Source: Pogona vitticeps
Lineage: Eukaryota > Chordata > Lepidosauria > Squamata > Agamidae
Direction of reading: 5' to 3'
DNA length: 64,000 bases
Assembly (NCBI RefSeq): GCF_051106095.1
Contig: NC_135786.1
Location: 24,889,001 to 24,953,000 of the forward strand
In this document: positions 28,730 to 39,944 of the stretch, one piece after another
Layout: each line of letters opens with the position of its first letter
How positions within the stretch are numbered: position 1 is the first letter of the stretch
Position numbers and translations under genes: made by a program
Notes under the pieces: model-generated
Databases searched by the model: none
What the model saw: only the letters and a program-made list of their open reading frames with translations
What the model was told of the DNA's origin: nothing

Positions 28730-29345
28730 ACAATACAACCAACTGGCTTGAAGGGGGTTGAACTCTCCTTCACTGGAGATTATTAAGCAGAGGTTGGATG
28801 GCCACTTGTCAGGTATGCTTTAAGGCAGGCTTGTCCAACCTGCAGCCCAAGGGCCACATGCGGCCCAGGTCGGCTCATAATGCGGCCCAGTGCAATTTTT
28901 TATTTTGAAAGAAATTCCAAAGTTTCAAGTTACACTGCCGGTGTTTGTGGCTGGAATGCAGCTGGGGCACGTCACAACGGGGGGGGGGGGAGGGAAGGAA
29001 GGAAGGAGTGGGAGGGGAGGGGAGCAGTATGACTGCATTGTGCCATTCCCGTCAATAGGTGGACTCCCTCCCGGCCCCATAAAGCCACCAGAACCGAAGC
29101 TGGCAGCCTCTGCTGTCTGAGATCGCAGCTGCCAGTAAGCGTGCTTGGAGTGGGGCTGCGGAAGATGGCTAGGGCTGCCCCCCCATGCAGCCCAAACCAA
29201 ATTTTCATCTTCTAATGTGGCCCAGGGAAGGTGAAAGTTTGGACACCCCTGCTTTAAGGCATGGACTTTCTACAGTATATTGACAGGGAGGTGGATTCAA
29301 TGATCCTTGGGGTTTCTTCCAGCTCTACAATTCTATGGTTCTACA
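28730..29345 (+). mobile_element. CR1-type LINE 3' end, interrupted by a hAT-like element
   Basis: The left part reads ttcactggagattattaagc, then agaggttggatggccacttg. The right part, after the insertion at 28826-29251, reads gatccttggggtttcttcca, then gctctacaattctatggttc, with the tail of 8-bp 'attctatg'-like repeats typical of CR1 3' ends. The two parts join sensibly across the insert. Confidence 0.8.
28826..29251. mobile_element. hAT-like nonautonomous element, 426 bp, 8-bp target duplication
   Basis: The left end is caggcttgtccaacctgcag; the right end, in reverse complement, is caggggtgtccaaactttca. The exact 8-bp direct repeat CTTTAAGG lies at 28818-28825 and 29252-29259. 'Gcggccca' motifs occur near both ends. 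A G-run and GGAA repeats lie inside. No transposase frame. Confidence 0.9.
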
Positions 29346-29360
29346 ATTATATGGTATTAA

Positions 29361-30032
29361 CACAGAAATGCAAAATGTATTTGGAAAGATAACAGTTTAT
29401 TACATCATGATGGATGTAAGTCTGGAATGTGCACATTCTAATTTCTCCTTCCTCCTCCTGTTCACTTGTCAGGCATTTATAAACCATGGCTCACCATGCT
29501 GGAAGTTATGCCTCAACCTTGGGGCATATGGACAAGTTGGGTTTTAAATAAATGGCAATTGAGAAGGTTTTCGTTGGTTTGCCACTGACAGGTGCCATTT
29601 TACACTGCTCTTTCCAGACCGAAAGCTAGCACATCAGGGAGAAAGAATTTAATGTTGGCAATTGTTTATTTTTCCTACCCAACTCTACAGATTTCTCTCC
29701 ACTTCAAATGGTACCTCCTTTGTTACCAGTCCAGAATCTGGTCTCTACCTTCCCCCACATTCTGCAGTATGTGCACCAGATTTTGTATATTTTCTACAAA
29801 GCAGAAAGCAAGTAGATTATCATCAAGCATGCAAAGCAATGGCTAAACTGAAGCCACTAAAGACTGCCACTACACAGAAATGCAAAAATCATTTGGAATG
29901 GTAAAATAGTTGTTTATACCCTATGATGATAGATGTAAGTCTGGAAGGCACTTACTTGTTCAGGCATTTATAAAGTATAGTATGCATCAGTCCTGGGCAT
30001 ACGGACATTGTGCTGTAAATGAATGGCAGTAG
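29361..30032. repeat. Local duplication: two related blocks
   Basis: Block A (29361-29568) and block B (29874-30032) share acagaaatgcaaaa, tttggaa, gatagatgtaagtctggaa (A: gatggatgtaagtctggaat), aggcatttataaa and aaat(a/g)aatggca in the same order and direction. Offset is about 510 bp. The DNA between them (29569-29873) is unrelated to either. Confidence 0.65.
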
Positions 30033-30765
30033 AGTCAGTTTATATTTGATGGGTTTCCTTCAGGGTTTAATCAATGATCTTCACCTGTTTGCTTCTGTCA
30101 GGCTCTCAGCCTGGGAAAATTCATGAGTTTTTTTTTCTTTATGTGTGTGTGTTTTGAAATAGCAATCATTAGCAATAAAGTTTTTACAATCCCATGGACG
30201 TGGTTGACTTGAATAGTGAAAAAAAAACTTCAAACAGAAAAAGCTTTAGGGAAGATATTTAATCACTAAACTCAACAAACATAACAGTATAGCAATAAAG
30301 ATAATTGGCATGCATTACCTGAGAGCAGAGGGGCCTGGCTAAGATTCTGAATCTGGTTTCCCAAGGTGAGAACAATATTTGGTATTGCCTTAGATACCAG
30401 AGTCTGCAGAAGTTTCCTTTTTTGGACTCCCAACTCGCAGACATCCTGAAGTTTCTGGTTCTGTTGCTTCCAAAAAGTAATATTTTCAAGGTCTGCTAGA
30501 TATGCTCCAGGCTGAGTAGGAAACAAACCACCCAAAGTATGTCTTGCATTGTGTAGGATCATCCATGTCCCAACATCTTCCCTTGTTCTACATCTATGTT
30601 TAACATAACTTCTGTACAACCACACCCATATGGGTGTACTTCAGGGAAAATCTTGTGGCTTTCATAAATAATTGCCTAAGTGTCCACACACTATGTTCAT
30701 GTTAAAGAGCTATAGCTGGCTGGATAGTTCAGTGAGCTTGAATGGCTGGGTCAGGGGTACCGTTC

Positions 30766-31010
30766 TGTAAAGAGCCTTGTGGTGCAGTGGTTAAAATGCA
30801 ATACTGCAGTCCAGTCTGAATTTGATCCTGATGGGTTCAAGTAGCCAACTCAAGGTTGACTTAACCATCGATTCCTCCAAGGTTGGTAAATTTAGTACCC
30901 AGCTCATAGTGGGGGCAATGTATAGTTTTAATAATTAAATTCTAAACTGCTGAAAAGTGCTTTTAACGCTATGGGTGGTATATAAGCAGCATACCTTGCT
31001 TTATTTTGCT
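30766..31010 (+). mobile_element. tRNA-derived SINE, 'tatataagcagca' tail family
   Basis: The head reads agagccttgtggtgcagtgg, then ttaaaatgcaatactgcagt. The body is gattcctccaaggttggtaa. The tail is ggtatataagcagcatacct, then ttgctttattttgcttt. Same family as 4139-4388. Confidence 0.82.
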
Positions 31011-31029
31011 TTACTGTGCCTTGAAGGAG

Positions 31030-31170
31030 AACAACCAGATGGTATGGCCATGAACATGGTTCTGGATTGCCTCCAGAAGAAGGAAATTGTAAACTATTTC
31101 TGAATATATCTAGAAAACCCTAAGAGGAGTCATCATAAGTCGGAATGGACTTAACACATGCAGTTTACAT
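31030..31170 (+). mobile_element. Sauria-type SINE 3' half
   Basis: The text ttgcctccagaagaaggaaa, then ttgtaaactatttctg, ends in catcataagtcggaatggac, then ttaacacatgcag, the Bov-B-type tail. The tRNA head is missing. Confidence 0.65.
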
Positions 31171-31189
31171 TATTACAAGAGCTATAAAC

Positions 31190-32170
31190 CTAAGTTGTTC
31201 GTCGCAATGTTCAATAGGCTGCCAGGAGATGTTCCAACGATTATTGGCTTCAGCTATGCTCTCAGATACAGATAGCAGCAGACACCGGTAACATCAAGGG
31301 AATGTATGATGGTATCAAGCAGGCTTTAGGTCCAATGCAGAATAAATCTGCTCCTTTGAAGACTGCTACAGGTGTGATCATCTAGGACTGAGCACAGCAG
31401 ATGGAACACTGGGTGCAGCACTACTCTGAGCTATATTCCAGAGAGAATGCAGTAACCGAAGAGGCATTAAATAACATTGAGTGCCTGCCTGTCTTGGAAG
31501 AGTTAGACAGCAAACCAACTTTAGCAGAAATAAAAGAGGCCTTGGATTCCCTCACCTCCAGCAAGGCACCTGGGAAGGATAACATCCCTGTTGAAGTGCT
31601 GTAAAGAGATCATCACCACCAAACTGTATGAATTTTTTTTGTCTTTGCTGGAGGGAAGGTGGGGTACCACAGGACATGAAGGATGCAAACATTGTCACAT
31701 TGTATAGGAACAAAGGAGACAGAGGCAACTGCAATAACTACTGTGGCATCTCTCTTTTCAGCGTTGTAGGGAAGCTGCTTGCCCGTGTTGTGCTGAAGAG
31801 ACTGCAGGTGCTTGCAGACAGAGTCTATCCAGAATCACAGTGTGGATTTTGAGCTAATAGAGCCATCACTGACATAGTATTTTCCTTCAGACAGTTGCAG
31901 GAGAAATGTGGGGAACAACTTTCTTCCCATTCTTTGTGGCCTTCATAGATCTTGGCTAGCAGCGAGGGCCTTTTTAAAATATTTCCTAAAAAATGGATGC
32001 CCATTTTGACTCCTTAACATCAACAGGTCCTTTCATGAGGAAATGAAGGGCACTGTAGCTTTTGATGGCTCAGCATCAGATCCCTTTGACATCCAAAACG
32101 GAGTGAAACAGCGCTGTGTCCGCGCGCCGACCCTGCTTGAGATTTTTTTTTACTGTCATGTTGAAGCACA
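31190..32170 (+). mobile_element. Decayed non-LTR retrotransposon, RT N-terminal part (RTE-like)
   Basis: Plus-strand frames read MEHWVQHYSELYSRENAVTE at 31401, with EIKEALDSLTSSKAPGKDNI, then PVEVL. In other frames come VPQDMKDANIVTLYRNKGDR with the motifs GISLFSVVGKLLARVVLKRL, then QVLADRVYPESQCGF (to 31852). Later fragments resemble FVAFIDL and SDPFDIQNGVKQRC. These are reverse-transcriptase fingers and palm motifs. Frame changes near 31600 and 31730 and a stop at 31851 show it is dead. The RTE assignment is provisional. Confidence 0.72.
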
Positions 32171-32199
32171 CCTTTGGAACTGCAACAGAAGGTGTCTAT

Positions 32200-32365
32200 C
32201 TCTGGACTAGATCAGATGGAAAGCTCTTTAATCTCTCTTGTGCTGTCCTCTGAAGATGCCTGCCACAGAGACTGGCGAAATGTCAGGAAGAACAACCTTC
32301 AGAACACGGCCAAAGAGCCCGAAAAACCCAGAACAACCTTTAGATCCCGGCCGTGAAAGCCTTCG
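32200..32365. repeat. Dispersed repeat 'gaagatgcctgccacagaga'
   Basis: The text gtgctgtcctctgaagatgc, then ctgccacagagactggcgaa, is a repeat known from many lizard LINE copies. The reverse complement form is at about 56655-56775 (gccagtctctgtggccggca, then ccttcagaggacagga). Confidence 0.6.
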
Positions 32366-32544
32366 TGAGTGGTTAGGATGGCTTGTCATTGCACTTTAAA
32401 GCTGTTTTCAGTTTGTTATTTGCTGTTTGCCTATGTCCTTTGATAATCTAACTCTAAATCTCCTATAGCAGCTATTCTCAATCTTTTGTTGGCCACATCC
32501 ATAAACACAATACAGTATGGAAGAAATATAAGTCAGATCAGGAT

Positions 32545-32670
32545 CGTTCAACATCAACCAGTTTGCGGACTCGATTTGTTTAAGTTTCCTGGCCAAAAAA
32601 TTCATTGGACAAGAGATGGCCCACCTCTGCATCTATGAATCCAGCTTCAGTACGTGCCACATATCTTAAA
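32545..32670 (+). repeat. Dispersed repeat, copy 2 (pairs with 28603-28720)
   Basis: Same direction as the copy at 28603-28720, with shared runs tttcctggccaaaaa and cacctctgcatctatgaatc, then cagcttcagta. Here no CR1 tail follows. Confidence 0.65.
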
Positions 32671-33394
32671 ATCAACCTATTTCAATCATGTCAACGATCA
32701 TTGACAGTGAACAATGAAAATCCATTTCCCCACTGTCCCAAGTAGGCTCATTTTTCTTTCCAAGGCCTATTTGAGCAAATTATATTCTTTTAAAAAAAAA
32801 AAAAAACTGAGCATGATGATAAAATAAAAGTCCGAAACACATCTGCCTGAGTTTGCTCAAAGTAGCTCAGCCAAACCTCATAAAAGCTTCTATTTATTTA
32901 AAAGGAGGTGGCATTGGCTGCTGGAAAGTCAGGCCTCAGTTCTACTGTGGTGCTTATGATGACACTTTGTGGACAATAAATGTGTCTGAAAGCACTGACT
33001 GCTGCTGTCATGTTTTGGAAAAGTTTGGGCTTCTGTCTGGTTTCTAGGTCAGTGTCAGAAAGAACACACTGTACCAGACCAAAGGAAGCTAGGCAGCTCT
33101 GCTGATTCAGAAGGTTAAAAAGTCAATATGTGACTAGCAAAAGGTTATCATTTGCCATGCTCTTTTTTGGAAGCCGGAGAACAAAATATTCCCCAAAATA
33201 TTTTCTCCCACCCTACACTTCATCCTACCAATCCTGTGAACTTATCCCAGAGAATTACTGTACAGTTCTCTCAAATAATTCACAGATGAACCAGGTCTTT
33301 CCTTCAGAGCAGAACAAGGGTAAGACAGCAAAAGAGGAAAGTATATAGTTTTAAAAGAGTCTCACCTTTGTTGCACCGTTCATGTGCCATTAAG

Positions 33395-33660
33395 CCATTT
33401 TTTTTACTTATGAGACGCTATGAATTAATGATTTCTCAAAAATACTGTCCTGCTTAAGACTCCCATACGGTAGTGGCTCAATCTGTTTTGCATTCATTCT
33501 TCTTTATTTCTACCAAATCCCCCCTTTTTTTCTAGCACTATTGTCTTTTCCAGCAACTCTTTGTCTTTTTTGCGAAATGCCCAAGTATGAACTTTAGTTA
33601 CTTTCCCTTCTAATCAGATTACAAGTTTGATTTGATCTAGAACCCGTTCGTCTGCCTGTC
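33395..33660 (-). mobile_element. Bov-B LINE fragment, C-terminal ORF2, reverse
   Basis: On the minus strand a frame reads LLEKTIVLEKK, preceded by TKVHTWAF. It corresponds to the Bov-B C-terminal stretch 'TKLRLSYFGHIMRR..SLEKTIMLGK'. Plus-strand text ctagcactattgtcttttcc and gatttgatctagaacccgtt fits the same element in reverse. Strongly decayed. Confidence 0.65.
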
Positions 33661-34680
33661 TGCTTATATACTATCTTCTTTATTTGCTGCTGCCACCTTA
33701 CTTTCTGTTAATAGAAGGATCACAAGTCCTTCTTGGATGGGAAAGCATAACTTAATTAAGACCATAGTGTTTGTCGTTACAGACAACCACAGTTCAGGCT
33801 AAATGAAATTGTTGGATCCAACTAGAGTAGACCCATTGAACAGACTAGAGTAAACTCAATGAATCTTGGGTCAGAACAGGTCCACCTGTAGTTGGGAATA
33901 ACAATTGGATTTAGCTCTTCTTGGCAAGAATGATGTGTTTCAGAAAATTCACAGTAAGTTTTTTTTTTTTTGTGGGTTATCTGAAAGCAGCTGTGAAACC
34001 ATCTGTTCCACACATCCTGCTTTAATTTGAATCCTTGCATTAAAGCAGGATGCAGAGCAGTCCATGGCCCGCAGGTTGGCCAACCTCCCACTGTTATTGA
34101 CAACACCAGGGTTACTCCCTGCCCCCCCAAAGGAAAACACCATTTCCAGTCAGCCAGTACCTGTACAGAGGTTATTGGGAAGCCCCCCCCCCCCCACTGG
34201 CCAGACAGCAATGCTGTTCTTGCCTGCAGGGCATCTGCAACAGCTCTGATTTTACCTTATGTGGAGCCCTGAACTGATACTGCCAGCAGCTGAAAAACAT
34301 CCCAGCTCTGGCTAGCTGGGAGAGAAGCCCTCAAATAGTTTTCAAATGGCACCAAGGCATACTTTTAATACTGCACCATAACTTGCCTCATGTGAAACGA
34401 CCAACATAGCTGAGAAGCGACTTTGGTTCTTCTTGAAATTGTAGCTGCTGGTTGTCCTTGTCTCCCACATTCACCATCGTTAATGTGGGTTAAATATCCA
34501 ACTACATGCAGGCAGCTAGGAGAACACACATACACGGCTATATCCGAATACTAAGGAATGGAGAACAACCAGTACAGCACAGATAAGCTATCTGGCCCGT
34601 TAGCTAACTTCACCTAGATGGAGAAAATTGGTAGTGGTGATCTTAAAAAGACAGAGCAATAGAAAGATAGGATGGAATGA

Positions 34681-34757
34681 AATTTGTTTGTTTGTTTGTT
34701 TGTTTTATTAGATTTATACCCCGCCTATCTAGAGATAGTCTACTCTGGGCGGCAAAT
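34681..34757 (-). mobile_element. L2-like LINE 3' tail, reverse
   Basis: (TTTG)n, then tattagatttataccccgcc, then tatctagagatagtctactc, is the reversed 3' tail of an L2-like LINE. Confidence 0.65.
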
Positions 34758-35202
34758 GGAATGGAATGAAATCATCTGCAAGCAGTCTGTTGTCATCTGA
34801 GAAGAAAACAATAAGGCAGGAGGAGCCAAAAGGGTAAATAGATGGAGAAATGGAAGCCTCTGACTGTTACCAGTTGAGATTTTGCTGGCCTGACCAGAGA
34901 ACATGTCTTGGCTGGCTGCCTCCTGGGCAGAATGAAAACGGGTGAGCAATTGAGGGAAAGAGAGTGATAGACTAAGAAAGGAGCTACACTGTAGTTAATT
35001 GACAGATAATGCAGGAAATGTTCTGGGATAGGAATGGTCACTTTCACAATAATTTCTATTGACTCCATGAGGTAAAAGTCCATGTAAATCAGCCCAGAGT
35101 TCTCTCCCTCCCCATCCTGCTGATTTTTATTCCACTGCTGGGACTCCTATTTTTTTATTTTTATTTTTTAATCAAATACATTGGAATCAGTTCAGGCAGT
35201 GT

Positions 35203-35449
35203 GAAGCAAAGCAAAGTGTGCTGCTTATATACCTCCCCATAGTGCTTCAAGCACTCTCTGGGTGGTTTACAAGTTAATTATGCAGGCTACAAATCCCCCC
35301 CTCCCAGTGAGCTGGGTACTCATTTTACTGACCTCGGAAGGATAGAAGGCTGAGTCAACCTTGAGCTGGTTACCTGGGATTGAACCCCAGGCAGTGAGCA
35401 CAGTTTTGGCTCCGGTACAGCAGTTTAACCACTGCACCAGGAGGCTCAA
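35203..35449 (-). mobile_element. tRNA-derived SINE, 'tatataagcagca' tail family, reverse
   Basis: The plus strand starts aagcaaagcaaagtgtgctg, then cttatatacctcc. It ends ggtacagcagtttaaccact, then gcaccaggaggctc, the tRNA-like head in reverse. Best preserved of the three copies; head and tail both present. Confidence 0.85.
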
Positions 35450-35889
35450 GTGATCAAGTATGATCATTTAAGCTGATATGGAGGGGCTTATAGTTGTTGG
35501 ATTTAATCCATTCCAGCCGGCTACAGCAGCAGTGAGAGATGAAGGGCAGCATCCCATTGCAACCAAGGGGAATATGACAGCAAAACAAGTCTCCACCACC
35601 CACTCCCACAATAGAGGACAGTAACTGCCTTCATGTCCACTTGTGAGAGTCCACTAGTCAGTGCTGTAAACACAGTGTAGCACTAGATGCTGGGCTGGTG
35701 CTCTTAAAAACTCTTGGGACCTAATTGTTCATTTAAACAACTCCTAGAGGAAAAAGTAAGACTATGGAAAAGTGTAAAGTACTGTACTGTATTTTAAATC
35801 ATTAGGAAATGCTTGATTCTATTTGTAAAGTGCATTTGGCTCCCTCTGCTGATAAACCTTTTGAACTGCATGACTGAAACAGAAGGTAC

Positions 35890-36085
35890 AGTATTGTTAC
35901 ATGCTGTTAAGTTGCTCACCATGTGTGCAGCCCTAACAGGTTTTTGAGGTTTGTGACATGTTCAATGAGTGGTTTATCACTACCAAAAAGTCTCCAGTAA
36001 GCTTCCATGGTCAAGCAAGGATCTGAACCCAGTTCTCTTGGGTCTAGTACTCTATCAAGTACACCACTCTGGTTCCTACAGCGTG
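35890..36085 (-). mobile_element. Sauria-type SINE, reverse, decayed
   Basis: The text catgctgttaagttgctcac is a tail remnant. Then gcttccatggtcaagcaagg, then atctgaacccag and tagtactctatcaagtacac is the tRNA-like head in reverse. Confidence 0.55.
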
Positions 36086-37914
36086 TTGACGAACAATGAA
36101 AATCAATACCCATCCTTAACTATAAGTCTCCTTTAAGAAGCAATGCCTTCTGGTGGTTTATCTACCTACATTCCCACCATTTGCCTTTGCAGGCCCCAAC
36201 TCAAATTACTATATACATTTTATTGAAATGCTTTTTAGCAATGTCTTCCAGCATTACAAGAATTTCTGTCACTTGTGGGATGGAATTGTTCTCGCACTGA
36301 ACTAGAGATGGTGAACCCTAAAGATATTAAGCAAACAGGTACTAGATGGAGTTTGGTCATTGTCCAAGAGTGTCTGCATTATACCAAAGACTACATATTC
36401 CAGTGAACAGTAGGCAATGTCATAATTTGGCTTCTCTTGATGATTTTGCCTACTTCATCACCCGTACTTAGACTCCAAATTGTCTGGTATGGAGATTGCC
36501 ATGTATCTCTGTGCTTCTGCTCCATGCCCACTTAGGGGGCATATGCTCCCATACTTAAAATAAAATAAAAATACCTTTGGTCATTAGAAGGCCTTGACCA
36601 CCATCAGCCATTGGCACTTGGATAGGACACACCAACCAAGCACAAAGGACAGGTGGAGATTTTCTGGCTACACTCAGGTACTCTGTGATTTTCTACATAA
36701 AAATTAGTATTTGTCCTTCTCTGTAGGTGTCATAGCCACCCTTTTTTGCATTTTTTTTCTTTGCATAAACATTCACTAGATATGCCACAGCCTTTTGACA
36801 TATGTGCAAAAATGGGGCAGAATGAGTGACCTTTCACTCCGGGGGCAAAGAAATACCACAAAGTATTTTTTATATCATACACAGCATTTGTAGAGTTTAA
36901 AGGGTCAGCAATTTGAATTACGGAAAGGAAAAAGCAATTTTGGTACACTGAAATCCTAGCACCAAAGGCAAAGGGATGAATGACAGGTCAACCTTGCAAT
37001 AAATCCCAAGATCTGCCCCCTGGACACTTGAACCAGCTGAATTTGTCAGACACAGACAGAACTTTTTAAAGATAGTCAAATCCTCCAAAATGAACGTCAG
37101 TTTTGTATACTTGTTTTGCATGTTCTTGTGTTTTTCGGGGGGGGGGGAGGCATGGTGAGAGGTGGGAAGTGCTGTAGTGAAAAAAGAATGCAGAGGTCTT
37201 GTTTCAGAGGATCAGTGATATCACCGGGGAAATTCACAATCCTGTTAGCTTCACATGTGAATGCAAGACTTTCAGATTTTACTATCACTTGTGATAAATT
37301 CATCTAAGCAAAGTCAAAGAATAAGGAAAATAATAAAGCAAAGGTTGGATTTCTTAAAACTGGTTCCTGCACTATATTTGTGGCTACTTGAAATAATAAC
37401 ACTCCACAAGATTGCTTGCAGAGGTTCCTAAAATCTTTTTTAAAAAATGCATTTCAACTATCTTGCGACCTCTGGTTGAAGTTTGGTGCGATTTAAAAAC
37501 CCAGTTGAGGCAGGCAGGCAGGATTCACCATCACCCCTTTCAGTAACCCTTGCTCACAGGGAGGTATATGGCTAAATTGCCCGCATGCTGATTCGAATAA
37601 CCTGGATATTGCTCCCTCTGCCTGATGTTTGAATGGATGTGAGAAAATAAACTCATTATCTTCTGCACTTCAGAATCTGGTTCTATCAAAATACTGACAA
37701 GAGTTTAGACATCGTCAAAATTTCAGAAGCGACGCATGTCACCAGAAGTCATTTAAAGCGCGCACTTTAACTCCGTACAGATAAAGTTCATTTCAGGACA
37801 TAAACGGGAAAAATGCTAAAAATAGACGAAGAGCTGTACGTCAACCAACTTTTAATTTTACTTTCTACAATAGAGGACATTCTGCTTTAAAGCCCTGCGA
37901 TTGTAACTCGCCTT

Positions 37915-38193
37915 CCACACAGCCCAGCCTTATTCCTTTTTCCCTCCCTCTCCTGCCGCCTCTCCTCCCCTTAAAGCACTAAACCCGGGAACCGGAGTTT
38001 TACTTCTGCCTCTGACCGACTCGATCGGCCTCTTTGTTTCGCGAGGCGCCGCCTCCGCAATTCCACGCATGCCCAATCCTATCGGTCTCTGAGGGATGGG
38101 GTTGAGTAACGTCACTTGAGTATTTCCGGGTCACGGTCGGCATCTCTTTCCCCCGGAAACCTTTTCGTCAGCTTTAGTAGAGCTGGCGTTGTG
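37915..38193 (+). promoter_or_regulatory. TTPAL: TTPAL CpG-rich promoter and probable noncoding exon 1
   Basis: GC- and CpG-rich DNA in an otherwise AT-rich setting. Visible sites: CCAAT at 38073-38077, an NRF1-like acgcatgccc at 38065-38074, a CRE-like taacgtca at 38107-38114, and ETS-type ttccgg and ccggaa cores at about 38123 and 38153. No TATA box is seen. A good donor gtaagt starts at 38194, so a noncoding exon probably ends at 38193 and splices to 39945. The start site itself is inferred, not seen. Confidence 0.6.
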
Positions 38194-38416
38194 GTAAGTG
38201 GGGGTGATGGTGGAGTGGTTTCTGAGGCGGCTGTTACCGCCCTGGCTTCGGTTTTGGAGTATCGTAGCTCGGGTGGAAGTCTGGGCAGCGATGACCGAGG
38301 AAGCCTCGGTTTCGTGCTGAGGACTTTGTCCCCTTTGCTCCTGGACTTGACTTCAGAGCAGCAACGCTCTCGGAAAATGCTGCGTAGAGAGAGAGAATAT
38401 TAGTGATGGAAAACGC

Positions 38417-38535
38417 ACAGTGCTTCGGATGTTGTTGGACTACAACTCCCATCATCCCTGATCTAACCGTTGGCTAAGGCTGGGTGGCAGTTGGAGCTCA
38501 GTAACATCTGGAGGACTATGTGTTCCCTATGCCTA
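38417..38535. mobile_element. hAT-like MITE, 'actacaactcccatcatcc' type
   Basis: Arms gatgttgttggactacaact and, further on, the reverse form ggcagttggagctcagtaac, then atctgg. It lies just inside TTPAL intron 1. No clear target duplication. Confidence 0.55.
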
Positions 38536-39944
38536 ATTTAAACTGCTTTATTACCTAATATATATGGTGGCAGGTGGCCATGTTCGTGTGTAGAATAATA
38601 ATTTATAAGGGAAACAGTAACATAGTCCTAGTTAAGATAAGCTTTCTTGTGTTTAAGCACAATTTTTCAGATGAGACAGCAGCACTACATTTATCTGTGT
38701 GGTTAGACACATGAAAGTTTATGAAAAATAAAAACTAGTTCATCTTACAGGTGCTTCACAAGTTTGTGTCATCAGTGTGTTGTGGAAAGGAACAGAGAAT
38801 GATTCCTCACCCCTTCATATTAAAATTGAGGAGTTGGAGCAGGAAATGTGACTGCAGGGAAATTTCAAGATGGGCAGGTAAAATGCCCCTCTCCGCACAA
38901 AGGCTAATCATTGTAGAAATTTTACTGTCCCAGAAAGTAGTACTCATCTTAGTTATGTTTTTAGAAAGGAATATAGACATCCTCTGAGAGAAATGTTTGG
39001 GATATAAATGGCCTCGAGGATGGTGGCTGTAAGAAACCCTTCATGTTCTGAGAAAATGCAGCTTTCAGTGCCAGTTGATAGGAAGATAAGAGTGAGAAGA
39101 AAGGAGTTGCCTCCATACTCTGTTTATGGATTGTCTGGAAGTGTCTGGGTGGCTGTTGCAAGAGTGGGAGAAGATCCTGTGCCTTAGCATTTTGGAGTTA
39201 ATTCTCTCCTCTGCTTGAATCACAAGTTGCACATCAATTGACCATTGTAGGAAGCAGAATATGAGTCGCTAACTAGAGAGCTGAACTCATCGAACAAGGC
39301 TGTGTTCTTATTAGACACACTTATAAGGTCGCTTTTATTCATCACCATGTATATTTTTTCCTCTTTTCTTTCATAATCTGTTGATGTGTATATTTAGTGG
39401 GGTAAGAACCTGGAGAAACCCACTTCAAGGGAGGATACTACCAAGTGAATTTCTTAGATATTTCTGAGAGAGAGTTCAGCCCATTTCCCTTTGTTCCTGG
39501 TAGATCAAGTAATTTGGGCAGTGAGCTAACTGCTTTGTTTTGGGCCTTAACGTGAAGCCTTTATCTTGGAAATGTAGTAGGAGATACAAACCAGGTTGAC
39601 TAGTGGAAGTGAATTAAGGGTGTTGGTTTTTTTTTAAAAAAAGAAAGTATGCTGTGGCTGAGGTCCTATTTGTGCAGGCATAATGCCAAGTTATGCCATA
39701 TAAATTTGCTGAGTGTTATGTTGAGACAACAGGGATTTGTATGGTTTGTCTTGCAATTTCCATTGCCATTGTTGAGCAGTGCACTGGTAGAAGTGCTTCA
39801 TGGCTAGCACTTCCACCTTGGCAGTATTGTTGCTGTTGAGAACATAACATCAAAATCTAAGATGGGGTGAATGCCTCTTGACTGTCTTGCTGTCCTAAAT
39901 ACCAGGTTTGGTAATAGCCTTTTGATTTTTGTCTTTTGTTACAG

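Larger units (their letters stand above)
33660..37900. other. Intergenic DNA upstream of TTPAL, no gene seen
   Basis: Contains a short L2-like tail in reverse (34681-34757), two SINEs (listed separately), homopolymer runs (T at 33959-33971, C at 34183-34195, G at 37137-37148) and otherwise unrecognised sequence. No coding exon is supported. Confidence 0.55.

Noticed and set aside
15878-37900. A hidden gene between HNF4A and TTPAL
   Set aside because: No exon with family likeness and proper splice sites was found on either strand; human has no conserved coding gene in this interval.
37930-38403. Open frames on both strands near the TTPAL promoter
   Set aside because: CpG-rich promoter DNA is poor in stop codons; no homology seen, and the human gene has a noncoding first exon here.
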